Assembly: GCF_042477335.2 (NCBI RefSeq)
Contig: NC_091251.1
Coordinates: 87,373,501 to 87,437,500, forward strand
Direction: 5' to 3'
Length of the DNA stretch: 64,000 nt
DNA from: Ovis canadensis
Taxonomy: Eukaryota > Chordata > Mammalia > Artiodactyla > Bovidae
The notes below the pieces were generated by a model. The model was given only the letters and a program-made list of their open reading frames with translations. It was not told the origin of the DNA and did not search any database. The number at the start of each line of letters is the position of its first letter. The stretch's first letter is position 1. The translations under genes were made by a program, and so were the position numbers. Of this stretch, positions 23,761 through 34,929 are shown one piece after another.

Positions 23761-24650
23761 TTATGTATAGTTTAAAATTTGATTTAATTTGATTTCATTA
23801 AGACCCAAGAACTTGAAAAAAATTTAAACTGTAAACCAAGAATATAGGCTAGACTAACTTCCTATGCCTTGAATGAAATTAATCCTAAAGTTATTTTTTA
23901 CTGAATCACAAAACCTAAGTTATTTGTTTGAAATTTAAAATTGCTGTGATTTAGAAATGAACATGTATCAGAAAGCTACTTAAAAACAGACCTACCAAAC
24001 CAAATAAACCCAACCCTATCCAATATTCCCTTCATTCAAATTCTTGCTAACAGTGGAAAAATCAAGAACTCATGATAATGAAGAGAAAACTTCAAAATAG
24101 TGCTTAGGGCTTAAAAAACTAATGTTCCCTCCTTATTTACCTTGTCACCAAGAGATGCATTTCATAAAATTTGGCTGAAATTTCCATTCCATTTCTGGAA
24201 ACATCTAGGGGAACCACACTCTCCACAAATTCCAAAAAAAAAGCAGCAGCAGGACCGGTTGGAAAACCATTTACAATGTAGGGGCCCTGAGGACAAAGGA
24301 CCAAACTTCCGCTTCCAATGCCTCCAACAGATGGGTCCCTGGAAGGAACCTGAAGCTAAATACCAAACTGACCACTCTTTAAAGCAGCAAGTGAAACTGA
24401 TTTCACATTTCCCTCCAATAAAGGAAAGAAGTGGAAGAGCAAGGCTTACATCCTGTTATGTACCAGTGCATGGAAGAACAAACCAGGCTTTGAGCATCTT
24501 TCCTTCCATAGCTGAGCCTGAGCTTTCCTTCCTTTTCAGGATTAGATTTTCTGTTACTTAAAGGATGTGAGTTTGTGCACATGTAATACCAGGCTTATAC
24601 TGGGGTGTGCTGATAAACTGATGTCTGAAGGCACTTCTCTTCTGCAACTG
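23761..24650. other. Unique sequence, one chance-like open frame
   Basis: A 139-codon frame at 24142-24561 has no recognisable motif and no splice or poly(A) context, so it is not called a gene. Confidence 0.5.
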
Positions 24651-24654
24651 CCTT

Positions 24655-25125
24655 GTTCAGGCTGTGCTATTAATACTTTGCTCAGGCTTCCATGATGCAT
24701 ACCACAGACTGGGTGGCTTAAACAGCAAAATTTGTTTTCTCACTATGCTGGAGATTAGAGGTCTGAGATCAAGATACTGGCAGGGTTGTTTCTTCTGACT
24801 ATGCTGGAGATTAGAGGTCTGAGATCAAGATACTGGCGGGGTTGTTTCTTCTGACCCTCTTTGGTTTACAAGTCAAAGATAGCGGCCCTCTTTTCCCTCT
24901 GTCTTCACGTGCTCTTTCCTTTGTGTGTCTGTGTCCCAATCTCCTCTTGTGAGGAGACTAGCCATACAGGATTAGGGCTAGCCGTATGACCGTATTTTAC
25001 CTTAACTACCTCTTCAAAGGCTCTGTCGCCAAATCTGGTCACTTTCTGAGGTACTGGGGGGCTAGCATTTTAACATATGAATTTGGGGGGTGGGCCATAA
25101 TTTTAGTCCATAACCCAGACCTCAT
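24655..25125 (+). mobile_element. Ancient mammalian interspersed repeat, family not named
   Basis: The wording 'accacagactgggtggctta', 'gaggtctgagatcaag' and a late 'aacatatgaatttgggg' is familiar from a common old mammalian repeat that I cannot name with confidence. It contains the 56-bp duplication listed next. Confidence 0.5.
24743..24854. repeat. 56-bp tandem duplication, two units
   Basis: Units 24743-24798 and 24799-24854 differ at one base only (A/G at unit position 40), so the duplication is far younger than the surrounding diverged repeat. Confidence 0.93.
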
Positions 25126-25189
25126 CTTTTCTCACATGAATTGCTTCTTATAAGCCTCCTGATTGTTGTACCATTCTCCAGTTTCACTT

Positions 25190-25410
25190 TCTTTCAATTC
25201 TTCCCCCACAGAGTAGCCAAAATACGCTTTCAGAAAAGGAAATCTGATCATGTCACTCCACTACTTTAAATCACCCAGTGGCTCCCTGTTGCTTTTGGAA
25301 TACCTTTTTGAGTTTCCCAGGACTTAGCACAGTTCCTGACACACAAGATATACTTAATAAAGGCCTGACAAGTGAATGAGGGAATGAATAAATTAATGAA
25401 TAAACAAATC
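25190..25410 (+). mobile_element. L2 LINE 3' end
   Basis: Shows 'atcatgtcactccactac', 'cagtggctccctgttgc' and a terminal 'acttaataaaggc' signature. Confidence 0.65.
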
Positions 25411-25746
25411 TTGGGAACTGAAAGAGAGTTGCAAATTCTGGAGGTCAACCAAAGAAGTAGGTAATTCAAGGTTATTTCTATTTGATGTAAAAATATAAAT
25501 TTGTGATTTATATTCCTCTAAGGAGGATCATTTTCCTATTTATGTTTAGGTAGTTATCTAAATAAATTCACATCCCTAAAACATAATTGGTAGTATCTAT
25601 GTCTGAACTTCACCAACTCCTCGGTCACCTTGACACGTTCACACCTGGACTTACTGCCTGTGGATGAGAAATGGAATCAATAAAGCAGGCTCTCTGTTCA
25701 CACGCTCTACGAAGTTCACCTGCCATCTTCCGATGTTCCATTCATA

Positions 25747-25857
25747 ACGTGTTAGTTGTGTCCAACTCTGCGACCCCATGGACTGTAGCCTGCCTGGCTC
25801 CTCTGCCCATGGAATTCTCCAGGCAAGAGTACTGGTGTGCGTTGCCATTTGCTTCTC
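25747..25857 (-). mobile_element. Bov-tA fragment
   Basis: Reverse copy of the body only ('gcgaccccatggactgtagc' to 'tgccatttgcttctcc'). Confidence 0.85.
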
Positions 25858-25869
25858 CAATAATGAGAT

Positions 25870-27575
25870 ACAGCAAATACAATAGTAATGGTTCAGATAT
25901 GTGAACTTTGTTTATTCCACCATCTCAGTGCTGTTTTCAGACTTCATCCTTGGGCAGTGGCCCCTCTTCAATCCCCATGGTCCAATATGCCAAAAGATTA
26001 AAAATATAGGAAGATGGATCAGAAAGCATCATAAGCAGTGAGTTGATCTTGTTTTGACATTAACGCTCTATCTTGGGTACTCCACAAAGTGAATCATCTG
26101 TATGTGGATAATCAGAAGTACCTAAACCAGAAACCTTTGTTCTCTCCTTTTATAAATATTTATCAGACCAGGAACTCAAATCAAGGGGAGAAAATAAAAT
26201 TTAAAACTTGAGTTTGTTAACAAAGAATGACAGCTAGAGTGCTAACAATCCAACCATTACACCATTTTGTGCTTATGTGATAATTATTGCCAGCATAAAT
26301 GATCTTGTTAATTGCTTTAATTTGTAAGTGAGCAGTTTCCAAGTTTACACATTTTTTTTTCATAATATTAACCAAAACCTTTGGGAAATTTTCAATAAAA
26401 TTTGGGAAGATATTGCAATGAAAGATTTCATTACCTCTGCAAATTCATCTCATTTTCTGTTCAGTGGGATATATCTGCAGCTGCTCAACTTCTGCTTGAA
26501 TATTTCTTGAATGCTTTAAAGTCTACAAGAAACTCAAACATAATATATTTTGTAAGATAACTAGTTCTTATCAAAAACATAATTTTTCTTCATTTTCCTT
26601 TGTGTATGGCAAATTATATTTTTAAAAGATTTATCATTTTCTTTTTGCCAAATGCCATACAATCATTTTTATTCAATTTCATGAAGTAAATTGCTATCAT
26701 TATTCTTATTGCCAGACAAAGAAACCAAGAACCTCAGAGTTCAAGTGATTCTCCAAAAATCACACAGAACTCCAAATCCCTTTCTAACGAAACGGTTATT
26801 TATCTAGAAAGCGGTATCTCATGGGTTTTTTAATTAACAGATCCCATGATAGTTAATGTAAATGATCTATATTATAGACTAATTTTTAAGTCAATAATTA
26901 GATTAAAAATTTAGCCCCCAATTATGCTGAGTATGTGCAAGTAACAACTCAGTGCTGCTTTTCTATTCCATCATCATCTTAAACATCACAATACACTTAA
27001 TTAAGCATCTAGCTCTGGACCGTCCATAGCAGAAACCAAAATAAGTGAAAGTTTTTGACCCTTCTTTTGGAAGTGTTTCAAAGCTGTGAGTGAACATCAA
27101 TGTTCCATTACTGACCTCAACTACTGCTTAAACCTATTTCTCAACTCCCACTCCTCCCCTCTACCAAATATGGCCAGAAATTGGAGTCAGAGCTTGCCCC
27201 ATACTATTTCAAGCACTTAAGGCATTCCCTACCCTCATTCCAAAGATCTAATATTATCTATATATGAATCTTTTAACTTATTCCATAACTAAAAACCAAT
27301 ATTAAAATGCAAATGACCTTGGGAAGAGTCAGTTTTTAAGGTACAGGCTTTCAGCTACTGGAGTAAGGAAAAGTCAATGCCATTTAGTGGCATTTTAATA
27401 GCCAAGCAATTTTTTAAAAGATGGTAATAGGCTTGTCTGAAAAAATCAGTAGATAGAGTCAAAAGACCTGGCTTCTACTCCCTGTTAGCCTTTCTCTGTT
27501 TTCGTTTTTCTTCCACAAAATGATGGCATTGAACTAGCTAGTCTCCAAGGACTCTTTCAGCTCTAGCTTTCTATA
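25870..27575. other. Unique AT-rich sequence
   Basis: Nothing recognised in 1.7 kb. Confidence 0.5.
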
Positions 27576-27587
27576 TTTTACACTTGT

Positions 27588-27797
27588 GGTGGCTCAGAGG
27601 TTAAAGTGTCTGCCTGCAATGCGGGAGACCTGGGTTCGATCCCTGGGTTAGGAAGATTCCCCTGGAGAAGGAAATGGCAACCCACTCCAGTATTCTTGCC
27701 TGGAGAATCCCATGGACAGAGGAGCCTGGTGGGCTACAGTCCACGGGGTCACAAAGAGTCAGACACGACTGAGCGACTTCACTCACTCACTCACTCA
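27588..27797 (+). mobile_element. Bov-tA SINE with (CACT)n tail
   Basis: Full copy, close to consensus, ending in five CACT units. An ACACTTGT at its start recurs right after it, fitting a short target-site duplication. Confidence 0.9.
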
Positions 27798-27799
27798 CA

Positions 27800-29320
27800 C
27801 TTGTAGTAAAGACATACTAGCTGTTCATTATAATAATGTTTTTAAAAGGAAAAATTGGGAATTCAATGTTCATCACAATATAATTAATTAAACCAAGTAT
27901 AGCAGGTATACACACACACACACACATTCTATGTAACCAGTTAAGTGATAATGTGGTTTTATATTTATTGATAGGGAAAGACATCATGAAATACTGTTTA
28001 AGTAGCCATCAAATAATCCTAAATTGACTAAGGAAGGATACTCTAAAAAATCTTAAATTATTTTTAGTTAATAGAATTAACACTAATTCTTACTTCCTTC
28101 TCTATTCTTCTATAATATTTGGTTATTTGTGCGTATAGAACATTTTCATAACAAATGACAAAATTATTTTTAATTTGGGGAAAATATCATTAAATATAAA
28201 TAGCAAATATTAGATCCTTTCCTGTGAGCAAGTTTCAATAAAGAGGGTTAGGGTAAGGACAAAACAGCAGTGAACTAAAGGAAAACAATAAGTCAATAGT
28301 TTCATCTGTAATTCAGATAATGAAATAAATATGTGCCTTGAAGGTAAAAAACTGTTGTTACACAAATTGGGCACAGCTTTTCACCATTCTCTCAGTCATC
28401 ACATGCTGGATTTGCTTGATACATGTTCATTCCCTGATACATCTTATGCACAGTGGGAAGAGTTGTCAAGCCTTCAAATCAGCCATTGCATTCAATCCAA
28501 GGCTAATCATCTCTGTAACTTTGTATTCTTTACCACTTCTGCCTTAACTGTTTGATTTTCCTAAGGTTGCCTAATCAATCTTGATAATTGATAATATTAT
28601 CAATTATCACTCACCTTTGAAAAACATGCAGCTTCATGTATTAATTTTCTTTTCTCAAGCAGACTGTATAATGCTTGATACTTAAAAGCATGTCTTTACT
28701 TTCTTTTCAATTGCCCGAGATGCTTAAACAGTAATAGATGACCATACATAAATGTAACAGTGAAGACTGTAATAATCAGCATAAGTACATAGTTACCACT
28801 GGTTACTTTACTTCCTAAGCCATGTTGCAAATTCTGGCTCTTTACTAGATCCCACAGAAGACATAGTGACCGTAAGGTAACTTGTCCCTTACCGAAGACA
28901 ATCGTGGCTTACACTTATTGTCCCGGCAGAATCAAGTGTCCCTTTGCTCTCTCAAAAATACACAAATTATGTAATAATACTATTGATCAGGCATCACTAA
29001 GGGGCTTCCCAGTAAATTCCAACATACAAAAAGTAATTTGTCTTTAGCAGTAAATGAAAGCTTTGTGACAAAAGATGACTACAGAGTACAATGTTCACAT
29101 TAGATTATGTTAGATTACCTGAAGATTACATTACTAATTGCTATTTCCTAAAAGTTTATATAAATTTGTCGACTCTGCCCTCTACTGTCTTACAACAGTA
29201 TTATGACATCATATGGATAGCATTATTTTGGCTTCATTGCTTGCAGCTGATTGTATTAGTCCTGTTTTACTTTAGAGGGCTGGCCCTCATCTTTGCCTGT
29301 CACTGTATTAGCTTTTGGGG
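27800..29320. other. Unique AT-rich sequence with a palindrome
   Basis: Contains a short CA repeat (about 27909-27926) and the palindrome listed next; no gene recognised. Confidence 0.5.
28582..28609. repeat. 28-bp perfect palindrome
   Basis: The sequence equals its own reverse complement over 28 bases with no spacer; the left arm is TGATAATTGATAAT. It could extrude as a cruciform. Confidence 0.95.
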
Positions 29321-29326
29321 ACTTTT

Positions 29327-29531
29327 GGGGACCAGGTGGTGCAGTGGTAAAGAATCTGCCTGCCAATGCAGGAAACACGGGTTCAATCCCTGGGTGGGGA
29401 AGGTGCCCAGGAGCAGGAAATGGCAACCAGCTCCAGTATTCTTGCCTGGAAAATCCCATGGACAGAGGAGCCTGGCAGGCTACAGTCCATGGGGTTGAAA
29501 AGAGTTGGATGTGACTGAGCACAGACATACA
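29327..29531 (+). mobile_element. Bov-tA SINE
   Basis: Full copy with a slightly altered head ('accaggtggtgcagtgg'), ending near 'gactgagcacagacatac'. Confidence 0.88.
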
Positions 29532-29649
29532 TTATTAGCTGTTAAAGATCCCCGCTCCTACACCCCACCCTCATCAATTAAATCAGAACTTTTAGGGATG
29601 AGACCCAAGTATCAATTTTAAGACTCTCCAGTCACTAGCAACATACGGT

Positions 29650-30150
29650 GAAAGTAAAGTGAAAATGGTAGTCACTCAGTCATGTCTGGGAGAAGGCAAT
29701 GGCACCCCACTCCAGTACTCTTGCTTGGAAAATCCCATGGACAGAGGAGCCTAGTGGGCTGCAGTCCATGGGGTCATTGAGAGTTGGACACGACTCAGTG
29801 ACTTCACTTTCAGTTTTCACTTTCATGCATTGGAGAAGGAAATGGCAACCCACTCCCGTGTTCTTGGCTGGAGAATCCCAGGGACAGCAGAGCCTGGTGG
29901 GCTGCCGTCTATGGAGTCGCACAGAGTTGGACATGACTGAAGCGACTCAGCAGCAGCAGCAGCAGCAGCAGCAGTCATGTCTGACTCTTTCAGACTCCAT
30001 GGATTGTAGCCCACCAGGCTTCTTTGTCCATGGAATTCTCCAGGCCTGAATACAAGAGTTGGTAGCCATTCCCTTCTCCAGAGGATCTTCCCAACCCTGG
30101 GATCTAACCCAAGTCTCCCTCATTGCAGGCATATTCTTTACCATCTGACA
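29650..30150 (-). mobile_element. Bov-tA SINE, split by a Bov-A2
   Basis: The tail end (29650-29688) and the body and head (29984-30150) form one reverse copy, separated by the Bov-A2 below. Confidence 0.88.
29689..29972 (+). mobile_element. Bov-A2 SINE with 11-bp target-site duplication
   Basis: Two-monomer copy joined by the TTTCACTTTCATGCATTGG linker, bracketed by AGTCATGTCTG at 29678-29688 and 29973-29983. Its tail is a run of nine CAG units (29948-29974). Confidence 0.95.
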
Positions 30151-30188
30151 GTATAGGCTGAGAAGCATCACTTAGAATGTCAGATCAA

Positions 30189-30676
30189 GAGACAGAGATG
30201 CTGAAGGCCAAGATCCCCTTTGTGGGGCCCTGTGAGGTGATGCCGGGGTCAGCGGGGTGGCAAGCAGGGCCTGGGGGGGGGGGCAGGATTGCCCCCAGGG
30301 TTGTGCCTGACACCTGGAGCCCCCTAGGAGCTGGGAGCCCATTCCCACCACACCCACCCTGTTGTGTGACGCTGGCGTCTCCAGGAACTCGGCATTCTCA
30401 GACCTTGACCCTGTTGGACTGAGGCTCAAAGGCTCATGGTAGTGAGTGGCGTTTGTGATCAGAGCCTAGATCTCACGACTTTCCTTTGCACCTGTGGCTT
30501 TCCCTAATGAAATACATCAACAGAGCAAGAAAACCAGGAGGAAGGATTGAACTATTTTACCTGGTCTTGGAACGATTAGCCTTTAACGTGGGTGGTGATG
30601 GTGGGGGATTAAATCTATTTGTGTAGGTCACATCGTACACAAGAATAAAATTAAGATGGACTGAAAAAAAAAAAAA
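30189..30676 (+). pseudogene. IFT22: IFT22 (RABL5) retrocopy, internally incomplete
   Basis: An insertion bounded by a perfect 15-bp target-site duplication (30174-30188 and 30677-30691). It opens with a short leader and an ATG at 30198; the first residues MLKAKIPFVGPCE match the N terminus of the small GTPase-like IFT-B protein IFT22 except Pro for Leu at position 7. The match stops after 'GPCE', where the parent would enter its P-loop, and the sequence continues GAG|GTGATG as if into the parent's first intron. No G-domain motif follows. The 3' part looks like UTR, with AATAAA at 30644-30649 and a poly(A) tail from 30664. The frame stays open to about 30420 but encodes only Gly/Pro-rich sequence. 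Best read as an L1-mobilised copy of an aberrantly processed transcript; non-functional. Confidence 0.8.
30273..30283. repeat. G11 homopolymer
   Basis: Eleven Gs inside the IFT22 retrocopy; likely length-variable and hard to sequence. Confidence 0.8.
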
Positions 30677-30752
30677 AGAATGTCAGATCAAATAGTCTGT
30701 TGTGGTTCATTTAGGTTTTTTATTCCATAACCCAGATGATACAATTCTAACC

Positions 30753-31978
30753 ATGTCTGGAGAAGCTTGGAGATTGGAAGAAAAAGATGAGTGTATCAGG
30801 ACAAATCTACCTCACTATTTGAAAAAATGGCTTGAAAAACATTCTGAGGGATCGTGTCTTTCTTGAATCTAAAAATATACATATGTTTTTCACTGATGGT
30901 GATGACATATATGAACAGTACCTATTAGGAAATAAGTCTGTTCAGCTATCAGCTTCGATGCCACAGCTCAGTGCTTATTTTCTTCGGATGGAGTTATCTG
31001 CTGAAGAAGCTCCAAAATAGCCGAGAAAGTTGGATCAGAAGATGAGAGCAAAGGAAGTAGAGCCCATTGCTTTGAATGGCTGCTTTCTTTTCCCTGAATG
31101 TTCAGACTTGTTAATGGAGTTTATCATATGGAAATACACTGATGTGAAAGCCCAGGAAATCTGCTGGAGTAAAAGTTGCACTAATGAGAACATTAACTAA
31201 ATTAAGCCACTGGAAGGAAGTGAATCACAAAGGGAATGAGGGAGAAAGAAAGATACAGAAAAAAATCATTAATAGTCAGAGGAAAGAGATCACTTTTGTA
31301 AAAAAGAAAATTAAACAAGATGCAAGTTTTTAATAATAAGATCAATGCTTACTTTCCACTTCTTTTTTCTAAAGTTTATCAGGAAAAGTTAATGATCTAA
31401 TATTGAGACTGGCCCTGTTAGAAGAGTTTTTTTCTCTTAAACTTTTAACCAAAACTGTGGGACCAGTCAAAGTGTTGGCATGAAAAAGATGGGATTACTT
31501 AGGGATTTTGGTAGTGAGCATAGAGTAAAAATTTCTTGTGAAAATAGCAAAACCCTCTTAACATTAAAAGGAGAGAAAAGGAAGATGCATGTAACAAATG
31601 GTGAGATCCTTATACGACATGTCTGGGACTGCATTATTCAGTACTTCAGTCTAGTCAAAGCAAGATACTTAGCAAAAGTGAGAAGAGCATAGAGGTTTGG
31701 AAGAAGCATCAGGAATTAATTCTAAATGATTCTATCAGTGCTAGTTCTATTGTCTGTGGGACAACTGCTGATACTTTAAAAAATTCTTTTGCAAGAAATG
31801 AATAGGGACAAAGTAAAAACATTTCCACAGATATAGTAATTCATAAAAATGGCTTTCACTCTTTTCTCTTTGATAGACACCTGTGACTATCTGATGGAAG
31901 CTATGGACCGCTCCCCAGAGAAAATCGAACATTTTTGTACATTATTTTACATACTCTTCCATCCTAGTTTAAGACCCT
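30753..31978 (+). pseudogene. Possible degenerate processed pseudogene, parent unknown
   Basis: This stretch, free of recognised repeats, carries a chain of short plus-strand frames with protein-like composition: 30753-30863 (MSGEAWRLEEKDEC start), shifting frame near 30825-30840 to a frame ending at 31020, then an in-frame run from about 31028 to 31200, 31480-31692 and finally 31880-31978. The joint near residue 30 (LPHYLKKWLEK running into an FLESKNIHMFFT-like segment) faintly recalls the end of a sorting-nexin PX domain, but I cannot name the parent. No poly(A) tail or target-site duplication was found. It could be chance open sequence; a translated search would settle it. Confidence 0.35.
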
Positions 31979-32468
31979 AGACTTACAGATGGCCAACAGG
32001 TACATGAAAAGATGCTCAACATAATTAAATATTAGCAAAATGCAAATCAAAACAACGAGATATCAATCACATCCATTAAAATGGTTATTAGCAAAAAGAC
32101 AAGAAAAAAGAGTTGTGAGGATATAGAGAAAAGGGAACACCTGTGCTCTGTTGGTGGGACTGTAAATTGGTGTAGTCACTACGAAAAACAGTAAGAAGTT
32201 TCCTCAAAAAGTTACAAATAGAACTACCATATGATCCAGCAACTTTGCTTTTTAGTACCAATGGATGTTTATCCAAAAAATGAAAACACTAACTCAAAAA
32301 GGTATTTGCACTCCCATGCACAATAGCCAAGATATGGAACCAATGTAAGAATGTCCATCAGTGGATGAATGAATAAAGAAATGCGTGTACTTATATACAC
32401 ACATGGAATATTTTTCAGCCATAAAAAATAATGAAATCTTGCCACTGGTGACAATATGGATGGACCTT

Positions 32469-32992
32469 TGAAGAAGGAAACAGACAGAACTGGCTCCGTC
32501 TTGAAAGCAGGACTCCATCTTGGGCTGGACTATGGACTTTGATCTATATGCCCAGTCTCTATGGAAATTACAAAGCAACTAGAAAACCAGACCCCCTGGA
32601 TAGAAGAGCCCCAGGGCTCATAACTAGACTCTCCGTCACCTAAAAGAATACCCTAATTATCTGAGTAACTGAATAGAATCATAAATTCTATTATGCTTAT
32701 TGGGGTATGACCACGGGCCTATTGATAATTGTCCACTCTTAACTACCTAGGTCTAAGGCATATGAATCACGGGTTATCTTTGACTATATCTTTCTTTTCC
32801 TTTGTTCAGGGAATTTGGGGAGGTGGGTTTGGGCACGTACACTTAGGGTATATAACGTTTTCGCAAAAACTGTTCGGGGTCCTTGGCGAAGAGGAGACTC
32901 TGCGTTGGGCCCTCCAGTGTAATAAGCTGCACTCCACTATCTGCATTGTCCTTCTGAGTGAGTTTGTTTCCCGGAACACGTGGCTACAACAC
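32469..32992 (+). mobile_element. Probable solo LTR of an old endogenous retrovirus
   Basis: About 520 bases replace nothing in the flanking L1, whose text continues across them, with 'acctt' at both junctions as a likely 5-6-bp target duplication. It contains 'gactccatcttgggctg', a TATATAA box at 32849-32855 and 'ggggtccttggcgaag', as in bovine ERV LTRs. No internal viral gene is present, so it is a recombined solo LTR. Exact ends are uncertain by a few bases. Confidence 0.65.
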
Positions 32993-33009
32993 CTTGAGGA
33001 TATTGTGCT

Positions 33010-33137
33010 TAGTTGCTCAATTGTGTCTGACTCTTTGTGATGCCATGGACTATAGCCTACCAGGCTCCTCTGTCCATGGAGATTCTCCAGGCAAGAATAC
33101 TGAAGTGGGTTGCCATGCTTTCCTCCAGGGGATCTCT
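33010..33137 (-). mobile_element. Bov-tA SINE, nested in the L1
   Basis: Reverse copy ('gtgtctgactctttgtgatg' to 'tcctccaggggatct'); the head is lost. Confidence 0.87.
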
Positions 33138-33634
33138 ACGCTAAGTGAATGAGCCAGACAAAAGAGGTAGATACTATATGATCTCATTTGTGGATCTTAA
33201 AACAAACAAAGAAAGAGAAAACAAACTCATAGATACAGAGAACAGATTGGTTGCCAGAGGTGGAGGTGGGGGGTGGACCAGATGGGCAAAGAAGATCAAA
33301 AGGTACAAACTTACAGTTATAAAATAAGTAAGTCATGGGTAAGATTTCAATGTACAGCGTAGTGACTATAGTTAACAATACTGTATTGCATTTTTGAAAG
33401 TTGCCAAGAGAGTAGATGGTAAAAGTTCTCAATATTAGAAAAAAATTTTATAACTATTAATATATGTGGTGATAGATGTTAACTAGGCTTATTGTAGAGA
33501 TCGTTTCACAGCAATACAAATACTGTTATACAAATATATATCAGTATATATGGTATTTGTATATATGTGTATGTGATTGCAAATATCAAATCATTACATT
33601 ACACAACTGAAATAGATAAGTCAATTATACCTCA

Positions 33635-33761
33635 ATTTTTTTTGCTTTTATTTTTGGCCATGCAGCATACTGGATCTTAATTCTCTGACCAGGGATCGAA
33701 CCTGTGCCCCCTGCAGTGGAAGCATGGAATTTCAGCCACTAGATTGCCAGGGAAGTCTCAT
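33635..33761 (-). mobile_element. CHR-like SINE with 8-bp target-site duplication
   Basis: Reverse copy with a T-rich start, bracketed by ATACCTCA at 33627-33634 and 33762-33769, inserted at the extreme 3' end of the L1. Confidence 0.87.
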
Positions 33762-33946
33762 ATACCTCATTTTTTAAAAAGAACACTTGATTTATTAAAT
33801 AACCCACTGTGAATGGATTTATCATTAAAAATTATTATTATAAAACATTTATTGAGAGCTATGTACATAAATCCTTAAGTTGAACATGATATGCACACTA
33901 GGTTAAACAATAAAAAGTTCCTGTCTTCTAGCTATTTACAATTTAC

Positions 33947-34160
33947 TTCCCAGGTGGCTCAGTCGTAAAGAATCCACCTGCCAATGCAGGAAATGCAAAA
34001 GACACGGGTTCGATCCTTGGGTCAGGAAGATCCCCTGGAGAAGGAAATGGCAATCCACTCCAGTATTCTTGCCTAGAAAATTCCATGGACAGAGGAGCCT
34101 GGCGGGCAACAGTCCATGGGGTCGCAAAGAGTTGGACATGACTGAGCATCTAAGCACAGC
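33947..34160 (+). mobile_element. Bov-tA SINE
   Basis: Full copy with an extra A-rich insert ('gcaggaaatgcaaaagac') in the head. Confidence 0.9.
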
Positions 34161-34360
34161 ACACATATAGCATCATGATATCCGTGTAAATGACATACAG
34201 TTGCTACATGAAAAATAAAAACATTTGCATCTTCATAGGATCGAGTAAGGACATATTGAGAGGCAGTGGACCAAGACAAGGTTTTTTAAGGCTCCACAAC
34301 CTCTTTTCAATATAGTCAGGGAATTTTTTTTTTTTAATGTATTGAACACCCCTAGTGTAA

Positions 34361-34592
34361 GGCCTGGAAAATCCCATGGATGGAGGAGCCTGGAAGGCTG
34401 CAGTCCATGAGGTCGCTAAGAGTCGGACATGACTGAGCGGCTTCACTTTCACTTTTCACTTTCATGCATTGGAGAAGGAAATGGCAACCCAGTCCAGTGT
34501 TCTTGCCTGGAGAATCCCAGGGACAGGGGAGCCTGGTGGGCTACCATCTCTGGGGTCGCACAGAGTCGGACACAACTGAAGTGACTTAGCAG
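34361..34592 (+). mobile_element. Bov-A2 SINE, 5'-truncated
   Basis: Part of the first monomer, the TTTCACTTTTCACTTTC linker and the complete second monomer; it ends 'gtgacttagcag' with almost no CAG run. A T11 stretch lies about 25 bases upstream. Confidence 0.9.
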
Positions 34593-34929
34593 TGGAGGGG
34601 ATAAAAGATGAGGACGTGATTTTTGGCCTCAGACTGCAGTCACTCCCATAAGATGGAGAAAGAAGCACACAAATGGCTCTACTATAATGCAGACTCTGGT
34701 AAATGCCCTATACAACTTGCAAACAAAAATTTTGGAGAAGAGTTCAGATAGTAAGATCACATTCAACAAGACATGGAAAATGACCCCATACCTCCTACCT
34801 TCCTTTCTGTGAGAAGCCCTTATTACTTTTCATGGAGAAATTTCACATGACCAATCCTGGTAGAAAGACCAACTGACTCTCTCTTTTTCATGGCTATAAA
34901 TCAGTTTGAATATAAGAAAATTGTGGAGA

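Larger units (their letters stand above)
31985..33790 (+). mobile_element. L1 3' fragment carrying three younger insertions
   Basis: ORF2-end wording starts at about 31985 ('aaaagatgctcaacataatt', 'aactaccatatgatccagc'), breaks at 32468, resumes at 32993 ('ccttgaggatattgtgct'), breaks again at about 33010 and resumes at about 33138 through a 3' UTR ending 'gtcaattatacctca'. The gaps are an LTR, a Bov-tA and a CHR-like SINE. Confidence 0.85.

Noticed and set aside
24142..24561. 139-codon plus-strand frame
   Set aside because: No recognisable domain, no splice or poly(A) context and no repeat-derived explanation; consistent with a chance frame.
29699..30171. Frames encoding poly-Gln, poly-Ala or poly-Cys
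   Set aside because: They are translations of the (CAG)n tail of a Bov-A2 SINE, not genes.
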